Source: Phascolomyces articulosus
Taxonomy: Eukaryota > Mucoromycota > Mucoromycetes > Mucorales > Lichtheimiaceae
Assembly (NCBI GenBank): GCA_025677815.1
Contig: JAIXMP010000017.1
Span: 620,001-684,000, forward strand
Reading direction: 5' to 3'
Length of the DNA stretch: 64,000 nucleotides
Position numbers and translations under genes: made by a program. Below, piece after piece: positions 50,378-64,000 of the stretch. Numbering within the stretch: position 1 is the first letter of the stretch; every line of letters begins with the position of its first letter. A model generated the notes under the pieces. That model saw only the letters and a list, made by a program, of their open reading frames with translations, was not told the DNA's origin and searched no databases.

Positions 50378-50569
50378 AATAACACATTTACTGAGCATTT
50401 CATATATAATCATCCCCCCTCCCATTTTCAATCCTTTTTAATAATTATAATTATATATATAATAAACCTTGCATTTTATCTTGTTTATTATATTATTTTA
50501 GTACTGAGAAATTTTCCTTGTCAAAGCAAATACATTTTTTGGATATACTAAGTAAATCGAGTATTATGA

Positions 50570-53500
50570 TTATTCCAATAGCAATTGAACAAGTTCATCT
50601 ACGAGCCCTTGTACGGTACTGGTTTCTGGTTGCTCGTTGGTTTCACCATTTGTATCGTCATCATGATTAAGTGCCAGTAACTTTCGTGCTACATCTTCAA
50701 TGCCTTGGAATGCCTTTTCTTCTTCTTCGCTATATACGGGTGTGAATGTTTGACCGGAATAAATGATATTAGAAAGTTCCAATGCTATAAGTACACCTTG
50801 TGTTATTAAGGTATCCTTCATGATAATTTCTTTTTATAATTTATATATACTGATAAGAAAAGATCCAATATATTAATACCTCGTCGAACAATCGGGGTAG
50901 GTACGCCAGCAATACTTGCACACCAAGCACCATATGAACTATGGACTTGTGATCCATGTGCAACTTTGTACAAGAACACGACCTCGTCCATTGTTTCTGA
51001 GTTTTCTCCAGTCACTTGTGTATTTAATATTTCCATCGTAAGGAAAGTAATAGGATTTGCATCTGGGTCGATGATTCGTCGAGAAATAAGCTCTGTATAT
51101 ATTTTGTCTCATTGATTAGAGCTGGTTGATTGTAAAATGGTTCATAGGATAAAGTAGTTGGATTATATTACCATGGAAGTGCGTAATTGCCATAATCTTT
51201 GGACATAAATTCTTCTTGTACAGAAAATAACCTAACGTTGAACAAAGTAAAGCAGCACCATCTGAGCTCTCTGTGCCCTATTTATTTGCTTGATTAAAAC
51301 TTGATCTTTATGATTTATATATAGAATAATATTTCCTTGATAATAGCATATACGTAAATAATGTATTGTCCTATAAATACGATAAAAAGAAATATGTATA
51401 TTCATACATTGCCAAATTCATCAATTAAAACAAGACTACGGTCTGTAGCGTAGTGAACTGCTTGAGAAAGCTGCTGAATATCCAATGCAAATGCACTTTG
51501 AAGCTATAATATATTAATAATTGTTTGCATTAGTTTTTTAACTATCACGGTGGTGCAATTTATATATAAAAACAATCACATAAAATTAGTGACTCATTTT
51601 ATTATGCTTTCCATAGACACTGTTTCAACCATTTGAATGCATGTAAATATCTTATCCGTTATACCAATGATTGCTTGAGTGGCAGGAACAAAACTAATCA
51701 ATTATGAACAAGAAAATTGTTCGCCAGTTTTATATTATCTTACATATAATATCCATACATATGATACCCATAGTACACTTTCTTCATAGTAACTTTTATT
51801 GTATATTACCTTCCTATATGTGCCATGTAAGTAATCAACCCAATCTTAATAATCATAATTGTATCATCATTAGTAGACAATAATATTTGAAAAATGATTA
51901 GTGCCTTAGCAATATTAAGAAAGATAAAAAATAACCAATACAACAGTTATGGAATACTACCTGTCGAAGGTATACACTTTTTCCCGAGAAATTGGCCCCT
52001 GTCAAGAGAGCAACACTATTTGCTGTATTTTTGGAAGTATCTTCCTCTGAAGAACGAGCAGTATTTCTTGAAGACGCAGCGACATTTCCTCCTACTAGAT
52101 GTGTATCATTTGGGATGAAAACGTCTACACATAATTCTTGTAAGGGATGTCTATAAAATAATGCGGAGTATATTTTATTTGCATGAATAAAACCCGGCAT
52201 GGTTTTTTTTTTACAGTCATGTCTGATGCAAATTATATATATTACCTTCCTTGTATGATTAAGAGTTGGTTATCCAAAGTCATTTCTGGTTTGACATATT
52301 TGCGAAGCAATGCAGCTTTAGATAACGACAAAAGACTGATAACATTTATCACAATATAAGTATATATAAGTATTTAAAAATAGTGTGCAGTTTTTACCAT
52401 CCTAAAGAATGTGTAGGGTATATACCAATCTAGTTCTGCACAAACATCAGCCATGCTCAGTAGATCTTTAAAATATACTGACAAATTCTCAGCGAGATTT
52501 TGTACAAGTTCGATTTCTTTATCTAATAAATGGTATATAAAAGTAAGTGACATTGTATATATACATCACTTTAGTTTTTGTTCCTTTCTCTCCCATATAT
52601 AAGTAAAAGAATCATTGCAAACCGATGATCATTGCATGAATATCACCGATAACTTCATCCAGTTCTGTTTATTTAGAGATATTATGAATTTCAAAAATGT
52701 TAATTAATAAAGATGATTATAAATATAAAATGATTATAGTTCGTCACAACTGCCTCACAGCTTACCTCTTGTTTTATCATCCTTAAAATACAAATTTTCA
52801 GCTGTTGTAAACTATATACATAGTTTCATTATAATTAAACCACAGTTATAGTCAACACGAGAGTCGGGTAAGAAGAAATTACAGAAAAAGCATACGGTGA
52901 TGACTACCTGTAATTCAAATCCCCATTGCGGAGCAATTACATTTTCCTGATGCTTTGGTAATGTAATCAGATACCCAAGTTGAGGAAAGTAAACAACATT
53001 ACATAAAGGTACAATACTTCTTGGCATACAACGACTGATTTCCTGTGATACAGCCAACTATAATAAATGTCGTATTTATCATTCTTAATTCGATTTCTTT
53101 CATTTATTGTCCATGTACTTTCAATAAATGCATATGTCTATATATGATATTTATAAATCATTTCTTACCAAAGTAGCATCAAGTTCGGCATATGTTTCCC
53201 GCATTCTATCAAGTTCCTAAATAGATATTTATGCACCAAACAATAAATATATAGTATTTTCTAATAGCTATACCATATGTCGTAGCCCTCTATGCTTCGT
53301 TAATATCCTCACTTCATTATAATTATCCTTTACAACAGGTCGGCCTTCAGCTTTACTTTGGTTGAAATCCAACTAATGAAAATAATAGCAATGTTCATTT
53401 TTATCATAAAGAGATCAAAATAATATGTGATATAAAAGGATTGTATTTATTAAGTATACCATATCATTTATTGATGTCCCAACATTTTGGAGAATCTGCG

Positions 53501-55763
53501 GATTTATGGTGTTTAATATCTATGAGAGATTACAATTGATAATTGTCATAAATTAACTTCTATTAAGTGATATATATGTTCCTATACTTGGTATAATAAA
53601 ATGGCGTAATAAATGTAGAATACCTTTTGAATGATAGCAACATCTATTTCTTGTCGTCCAGATGCAAATGCGGAATGCACTCGAATAGTATAATATGTAA
53701 ACTTTACGTTATGTTCATATAATAATTTGAGTAGAGTAAGCGTTATACTATCATGTCTCATCCAACGCTGCAGTTGTTGTAACTATGTAACAATAATAAA
53801 GATATTTAATCATGATTCAAGATATACCTCCATGAGCTGATGCCATTCCGAGGATGAAGCACGGTGTTCTTGTATCATGGAAATGATTCTTGCCACATTT
53901 TTAACATGTTTCAATTGTCCACGAAGTTCTTTTGCAAGATCAGATACAGGTGATGCCGAAAAATAACCAACTGCCTTCTGACGTGTTTGAATAATTTCAA
54001 GATCCAAACTAGGCCGTAATACCCATGATTTCAATAGATGGTAACCAATGGGTGTTACTGTATGATTAAGAAGTCCTTTAAACAGTACAGTAAAATGATA
54101 ATGGTTTCATGTTTGTTAGAATAACATGACATATCTATATTCCATTCTCTAAAAAGCTTATATATATATACCAAACAACGACAAACTTTCTTTCCCTCTT
54201 TTCTGATGGGCATTGGGATGTAAATCCTTTTCGAAGATACCAAGAGCTCTGTTATATATATTTAAAAAAAATCAATAATATATATATTCAATAATACTCA
54301 ATACTGTTCCATCAAGCAAAATAGCTTAATAGTTGATACCTTTGCGATTCTTTTGAGACCTGCATACACTCCTTACTGGACACACATTTGAGCAGTAAAA
54401 ATGAAAAGATGGCCATTAACTTAATATATTATGCAAACAAATTTTCTTGCTCTTGTTTCTCCTTTTAATATATAACTAATATTCACCTGGAAAAGTTTAT
54501 AAGTTGCAAGGGACGAAACGATGTTTCGTTATCCGAGTTAATTCCAATAGGGCAATTCGAGGTATCCTCAAGTTGCTCAAGGTAGTCAAGTAATGCACCA
54601 ACGCATCCAACCTAAATTTCAAAAATCTACTTAATCATATTATTGTTTTCAAGTGACACAAGGTAGTGCTACTTACTGATATTTGGCTATCGAGATCAAC
54701 GAAGCATGAAAGTTGGAGATGAGCTTGTCTTCTTTGACCATCATATGGATCTTCACAAAAGATAGCAGTGGCCATCAATTCATCACCTTCCGCTGTATCT
54801 TCATTTGTTAAGGGCGAAGATAAAACCATAGGCTCCTGTGGCCGATGCTGTTGTTCTGAAGGAGAATAGGATTTTTGCTGTCGACCCTCACGCTGTTGAA
54901 CGAGCCAAGATACTAATCTGTATCGTCCGTGCAAATATGCAAATGACTTCATGGAGATCTGCTGTATTTGAATATCACCTGGCATAAAAATCATTGAGTT
55001 AAAATAACTTGATGATTGTGACACAACATATAAAAACTAAAAATCATTGTGGCTATCGTAATTATCATATATACCACCAGTTACGCCGATCAGCTCTTCT
55101 CTGTCGTATGGAATAATTATTATCTGTGGCGCAGCTTGATCAATCACTTTATCCGAAAGAATTTTTTATAAGTTTCTATTTCAAATGCATATTATAATAT
55201 ATATATATTGTTTTTTTTAAAAAAAAAAATCAATCAAAAGCCACTTACAGGTACAGAGTGATACTGCCAAAGTAGATGTATCCACAGCAATATCATCCAT
55301 CATGAAAAGTTCATGAAATTCGTGAGCATAGTACGCGCATCCAACGCGTCCTTTTGACCAATTGAGCGCCATAATAACGGCAGTAGTTGTTGTAATCAAT
55401 GATTCGTCTCTGGACTATATTGAGGTTTATAACTTGTCAAAAAATGACCATATAATTATTTTCTTTTATTTTAGATAGAATAATTACTTGTTGATTCTGT
55501 TGGATGTTTGGTGTAATACTATGAGAAATACCAGTAATACTGCTACTTTCACCTGTTGTAGTTGATGTTTTTGGAAGAGTAAAAGGGGCTGTGGTGTAAG
55601 GGATGACCGTGCTTCCAATTGTTCGATGCCGTTTATTCGGATGTGGCAGAGATAAGGGTGGTACAAACTGCTGCATACTTTTACTACTGTGCATGTCTTG
55701 TGCATTACTGTTTCTTTTATGAGCTAAGCCTTTATGGCCTGGTTTATGTTTAGTATAGTTCAT
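50570..55763 (-). CDS. MSH5: MutS homologue 5 (meiotic recombination)
   Basis: About 24 exons on the minus strand, roughly 1020 aa: 55763-55488, 55414-55249, 55146-55075, 54978-54677, 54611-54487, 54375-54340, 54248-54172, 54075-53828, 53782-53624, 53519-53460, 53372-53274, 53216-53169, 53057-52908, 52811-52766, 52664-52623, 52522-52426, 52335-52246, 52150-51961, 51844-51810, 51693-about 51612, 51503-51408, 51277-51172, 51092-50880 and 50829-50570. Msh5 with Msh4 forms a clamp that stabilises crossover intermediates. Seen: NWSKGRVGCAYY start, no mismatch-binding domain I, core ESLSLFGLLN...GYHLLKSWVLRPSLD, Walker A TGANFSGKSVYLRQ, Walker B SLVLIDEFGNGTESSDG, and FLYKVAHGSQVHSSYG. These align with human MSH5 rather than MSH4. 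The exon ending near 51612 lacks a clear GT donor. Four introns appear to end in AAG. Confidence 0.92.
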
Positions 55764-56018
55764 TTCCTCTTTTATATTGCACTAAATAATAGGGTATGGA
55801 TGACTGGATAAAGGTGTATGGGGGAACGTGTGGATTGTAAAAATATAAAACGGGTGAAGGAGCGAAAAAAGAAAAAAAGGACACTTTGCCTTATTAGGTC
55901 TGAACTTTAAAATGATTTGATTGCTCGTTCTTTAATGCCTCGAATTTACAGGTTTCAGTTACATACCTTGTTTCCCTTTTTCTTTTTCTCTTCAAAACAT
56001 AAATTTACCTTATAGAAC
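55764..56018. promoter_or_regulatory. Bidirectional promoter, MSH5 / SEC18
   Basis: Only 255 bp separate the two divergent ATGs. The plus-strand side shows a CT-rich leader (CCCTTTTTCTTTTTCTCTTC) before SEC18. No separate regulatory motif is clear. Confidence 0.5.
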
Positions 56019-59410
<3,392 letters not shown>

Positions 59411-60228
59411 TTGTAATAGCTGTATATTTAAAAGCTGTTTTATTATTGTTATATCGTACATTATTATTATTATTATCAGTTTGTTTTAATACAATACAAA
59501 ATACGATGTGTTTCTTTATCAATTCTGTACAATATTTATAGAAGCGTGTAATGGTACATAAGGGAGATGAGATTTTCATCGTGTCTATTCATTAATTCGC
59601 ATATTTCACCCTTCAATGACATATTCCCACTGTGACAATAATAATGCTCCATAATAAGGGATACAAACATCTCGATGAGGTAACAGAGAGAATACCTTTT
59701 AATTCCAAACAGCATATTTACCACAAAAACATGAAATTAGTGAGGGTCGAAAAAATTATAAATGGGAAAACACTTGAAAGTGCTTAAATTAGTGATAGGT
59801 TGAAATTGAAGGGGACCAGTGCGATATATATGGGGTTAAAGATAGTAAAACTCTTCAGTTGTGCTATCCCCTTCCCTTTTAATCTTTGGGTTTTTTGTGA
59901 GTATTGTGGATCATTTTGTTACTTTCGAGTTATCTATACTATATTATTTTAAAGAATACTACTAAAAGTAATCTTTATTGTTACTTATTATTGTTTCATT
60001 TTTGATTTCAAATTCTTTATAATAAACAATCCATATAGGTGATAATAATTGAAAAACTAAATAATAAATAATACATAAATACATTTTAAAGGAATGAAAT
60101 TATCAAAGAATACACTTGCTATTGTGCCACCTCATACCGTCTTCGAAGTGTGTTCACAAGGTTTACCATTTGGCTCTAATAATTATACACGCATAATAAA
60201 ATAAGAAATAGCTTTTAGTTAGCACACA
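59411..60228. other. Convergent 3' flanks (SEC18 and F-box/LRR genes)
   Basis: About 820 bp, AT-rich, with a (TTA)n run near 59460-59477. No gene seen. Confidence 0.55.
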
Positions 60229-62347
60229 CTAAACAAAAGTATGAGATGGTTTCCACATAAAAAAGGCTCTTACTGCCATGGATGATTTGTAGCTATCGCT
60301 AACAAAAGTCAAGGAATCAAAAAGACCTGGCCAAACCCCACCTTTTGGAGCAGCAATTTTTACAGAGAGCTTCTTATTATCATTGGCATTTCGTTTATCA
60401 AAAAGTGAATGGACAGCGGTGGTGCGATCAAGATGAGGTGAACCAATGTATACACTGAGATCCAAGAAAGTGAGCTTTGGAAGATATGAAAAGTTTTCAA
60501 TAAGTGTGTGAGTCACGCAACAAAGATTGTATAGCTGGAGGTCCTCCAGTACAGAATGATGCATTCCTTTTAAAAAACTGCAAAGTCCACTTGTAGTGAG
60601 TTGTTGGGCGTTGGTAATATGCAGTCGCTTCAGCTTTTTGTATCCAGAAAAGGGAATTGCAAGGATATGCTCATCTGTGATCCTGTTACCCAATAGTTTA
60701 TTTTTGTTGTCTGTAGTAACAATAGCAAGCTCCTCCAGGGACTGTGTCTTTGAGAATAAATTTAATAGCCCTTGTGGAGTAATAACTTGCCCGTGAAGGC
60801 CGCCGTCGTTGGTGTGTATACACAATGAACGTAAGAATCGACATTTACTGAGTTTACTGAATATATCGTCTTTCATGATATATGTTATCCCAAAAAGTCT
60901 GATAGAATTGATTATAGGACATGCTTGTATTAACGCGCATAATAGAATACTCAATGTTGATGACTGTGTTGAATGATATTGTAATAAGGAAGTGTTATTA
61001 TTTGTTGAAGATAAATATCCTTGTTGATTCACTGTAGTAGTTGATACCATCATAGAGGTGGTGATGTTCAAAGTTATGTCTGTTAAGCAAGGAAAATGAA
61101 TGGCGAATAAAGACCGTTGCATGTTATTGTAATATGAAAATACCTGACTGATTGCTTCTAGAGGCACATCGATTGATTTGAGTGTTTCATGGCCCATTTT
61201 TAAAAGTGAAGCAATCCTGTCGATTTCACTCTGAGTTTCATTACTGTCTGTTGTTGTGTCAATAAAAGGTGGAGGAATATGATAGCGAAGATGTTGTAAT
61301 GATGTTGATGAAGCATAGTATCCCGTATTGAAACAATTTAACAACGGTTTATTCGATTTATCTGTATATACAATATTGATTGTATCTAATTGGTGATTTA
61401 CTGTATGACTAGTGGTGCTCTTTATATGTAGGAGCAACATATCCAAAAGTTCGATTCTGTTGTTCGAAATCACATATGATGTATGACACAAATCTAGAGA
61501 CACAGACCGAATGTTAGGACAACGATCCAATAATATTATTAAGTCTTGGGCTTCAATAAGTTGGGACGAAAAATCAAGCCGCTCCAAGGATGGCAATGTT
61601 TTTCTTTTGAGTAATAAGCGAAGAGATGGTTCATCGTCATCTGATCTTACAGATATTTTTTTATAGCTGTTCCCAGGTAAAGTATCTCGTAAGTGTAACT
61701 GTTTAAGCTTTGTACACCCGTTCAAAATGAATGCAAGGGTCTTGTTGGATATTCGATCGACATTGGCCATATCAAGATGTAATATTCGCAAAGTGGATTG
61801 ACAATAACTAAGAAGGTTACACAGCATTTCATGTGTAACCGTAGCACCTAAACATCGTAAAGCTTGATTAAAAGGTTAATTTTTTTGTTTGAACAATAAG
61901 CGTTTTATTTTTTTTTTTCCATAATATCATCGCTCAGCCCGATTTTTGCTGTATTTTACCGTTATTACCTATGGATTCAAGGCAATTCCATTGAATATTA
62001 AAAAATAAGTGATCGATTATTGATCTATCCCTTATTTCACCGGTCATAAATGAAAAATCAAGATCAAGATTACGGACACACTCGGCTGTGATGATTTTGA
62101 CAGCCGTACTCCTCTGGTTAAGCACGCGCATTGTTCCATAACTTTTCAACGCCAGTTTGTCCCATACAATGTAAGAATCAAACAACAGATAATTATACCA
62201 ATGTTTACAAATAATAGTACAGGTTAGTTTTTCTTGGAATGGGAGTAATGAAAAAATTTGACAGATGATCTCTGTTGGAAATGTCATGAATTTGGCATTA
62301 TACTGATGCTGAACATCAATGTCAAAGTGTTTCTGCTGTCTATCCAT
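60229..62347 (-). CDS. F-box / leucine-rich-repeat protein
   Basis: Two exons on the minus strand: 62347-61960, then a second exon starting at 61862 (AAG acceptor) or 61847 (TAG acceptor) and ending at 60229. Both keep frame and give 668-673 aa. An F-box at about residues 20-65 (FPTEIICQIFSLLPFQEKLT, then CKHWYNYLL) should bind Skp1. The rest is irregular leucine-rich repeats (LRILHLDMANVDRISNKTL, LKQLHLRDTLPGN, LERLDFSSQLIEAQDL, LKRLHITNAQQLTTSGL, LEDLQLYNLCCVTH) that would select substrates for an SCF ubiquitin ligase. Such proteins are numerous and fast-evolving in Mucoromycota; the target is unknown. Confidence 0.85.
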
Positions 62348-62576
62348 GTATTATATTAAAAAAGGTATAAGAAAAAGAAAGAAGCATATTTATAAGTAGT
62401 AGGTTTTATAGTTTTAAATGAAACTTAGCCTTCCTTTCATTTGTTTAATTATAAAACTCTCACACAGTGCTCCTGGAAGTTTGAGAAAAATTGTGGCTGT
62501 AAGTTATTGCAATTGACGAAAAACTGTACTTTTCCCATAAATACAATTAAATAGCAATATAAGTTGCTGCCATTTA

Positions 62577-63924
62577 TTATTCATTTGGATTATAATAAAA
62601 TCTGGATCTAAATCTATTGCAACATTTCGTTTTACAGCTTTCTGCAGATTTTGCACCACTATAAACAAGGACATTTGATCCACTATCCTTCGATATCATG
62701 TAGCCAGTTTTGAGAATATCTGTACTATTTTTATCTACATGAAAAATGTCACCCTCATCAGGATAGTAATATGTATCTCCAGGAAGGCTCATTGGATATT
62801 TTTCACAACAAGGCGGGCGTCCTACGTCACGATGGATGTAAAAATTAGCCGCCATTCCTTCACTATTATCTACCGTTGTCTTTAAATAAATGTTGCATAG
62901 TAAAACGTTAGTGAGTGCAACACGTGTTCGATATATATATATCAACAAACATAAGAAAATAATGCAAACTATATTAAAAAAGAACAATAGTATAAATAAC
63001 ATACCATGACATACGTAAATGCATGACCATCAGCACACATGTTAATCAAATTATATGGCTGTACATGTCTTCTTATTTTGGCAAGAACAGTCGATGAGCC
63101 TCTAATTACTCCTGCAGCCACACTTTCTGTAAATTTGACACCTGGTAAATAAATGCTCCCATCAAGAACAGCAACGACCAACTTTTTCACTTCAATTGAC
63201 TATATATATATATATATTTCGTAATAACAGTAGCAATGGGGCGCGCATGAGTAAATTTTGCATTAAAATATTGTTAGTTATACATTCATTAAATTTCTTC
63301 CTGTGACACGCCTTTTACCAAACCAAAAGAAGAAATAAATCTTACAGACAGGTTTACTTTTCCATGTCCAATTCGGACATAGAGTTGATCGAATTCCATG
63401 TTTTGAGCACGAACTTTTCCTTGTTTAATAGAAACTGAAATCTCTGGAATAGTAAAAATATGCTCTTTTATGATGATTGCATCATCTCCATTTATTTGTT
63501 GAGATGTAGGTAATGTAATATGTAGTTTATATTTTGGCATTTTCTCATCATCGTTGTCTTGATTACCGTTTACCATAGTGTGCTTGATGCGAACAGTGAG
63601 GTGACCCATAAAATGATCCAAATAAATAATAGCACTCGAAAAATCATCGTCGTCATCGCTTTCTAGATCACCTTTATCGTTTACTGACACCAAATTCTTG
63701 TCTTCCTCTTCCTTATTATCGTATATTCTTGTCAAATACATACGAACGTCATTTTCATTTTGCTGCTGTAAAACCGATGGATCATCGTTATTGTTGTTGA
63801 CGATTGTTGAGTTAGATTTCACAATATTAATATCCAACTCAATGTTATCATCCGCTGTGACTATAAAGCTGTGAATATCTAAAATCGGGAATGATGCTAG
63901 AATAACATTTCCGCCCAATGACAT
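62577..63924 (-). CDS. Unrecognised beta-rich protein, possibly continuing past the window edge
   Basis: Three exons on the minus strand: 63924-63319, 63199-63005 and 62879-62577, giving 367 aa from the ATG at 63924. An in-frame stop lies about 55 nt upstream, so either this ATG is real or an upstream exon joins here. Alternating hydrophobic/polar strands (ISVSIKQGKVRAQNMEFDQL, YVRIGHGKVNLSVRF, VAAGVIRGSSTVLAKI) resemble the repeated strand pattern of adhesin-like/DUF4097-type beta-helices. An acidic insertion (ESDDDDDF) lies near residue 90. The C-terminus is Cys-rich (RPPCCEKYP, SCKTKCCNRF), suggesting disulphides and an extracellular or lumenal place. No signal peptide is visible in this model. 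The second intron ends in AAG. Confidence 0.55.
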
Positions 63925-64000
63925 ATAATATATTAATAACGAGCTACGTAAACACCTATTAAGCGCAATATATTACCTGATGTAGTAAGTTTGTAGGATT

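Noticed and set aside
50570..55763. Identity as MSH4
   Set aside because: The region before Walker A (KESLSLFGLLN, GYHLLKSWVLRPSLD) and the C-terminal FLYKVAHGSQVHSSYG follow MSH5, not MSH4.

Overview
The window is nuclear DNA of an early-diverging fungus, most likely Mucoromycota (Mucorales-like). The genome is AT-rich. Most genes are split by many short introns (about 50-130 nt, GTAAGT-type donors), some genes are intronless, and the proteins are ordinary eukaryotic and fungal ones. I see no tRNA, rRNA, CRISPR array or intact transposon. I joined exons by hand. For every spliced model except MSH5 the exon lengths add up to an open frame.

Left arm (1-11 kb): two tandem 14-TM MFS (DHA2-type) exporters flank an AATase/condensation-type acyltransferase, all on the minus strand; a second acyltransferase copy lies at 37.3-38.8 kb. 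Next come a microsomal glutathione S-transferase (MGST3-like), a decayed 4-coumarate-CoA-ligase-like pseudogene, a secreted acid-phosphatase-type phosphoesterase, and a GT49 (LARGE/B4GAT1-like) glycosyltransferase.

Middle (22-36 kb) is mostly housekeeping: AK6/Fap7 adenylate kinase, cytosolic-type glycyl-tRNA synthetase, MCM6, an intronless protein with about ten Myb/SANT repeats behind a mitochondrial-type presequence, and a bHLH transcription factor.

Right arm (37-64 kb): acyltransferase paralogue, a long coiled-coil protein, a short-chain dehydrogenase, NOC2 (ribosome biogenesis), MSH5 (meiotic recombination; about 24 exons) divergent from SEC18/NSF, an F-box/LRR protein, and an unrecognised beta-rich protein at the right edge.

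Intergenic stretches of 1-3 kb are very AT-rich. A few hold relics of former coding sequence or promoter-like blocks without a gene. The observations most worth following are the mitochondrially addressed ten-repeat Myb protein, the GT49 enzyme in a lineage whose walls contain glucuronic acid, the exporter-acyltransferase-exporter cluster with intron differences between paralogues, recurrent AAG 3' splice sites, the 4CL pseudogene, and an ARE/MARE-like palindrome in front of MGST3.
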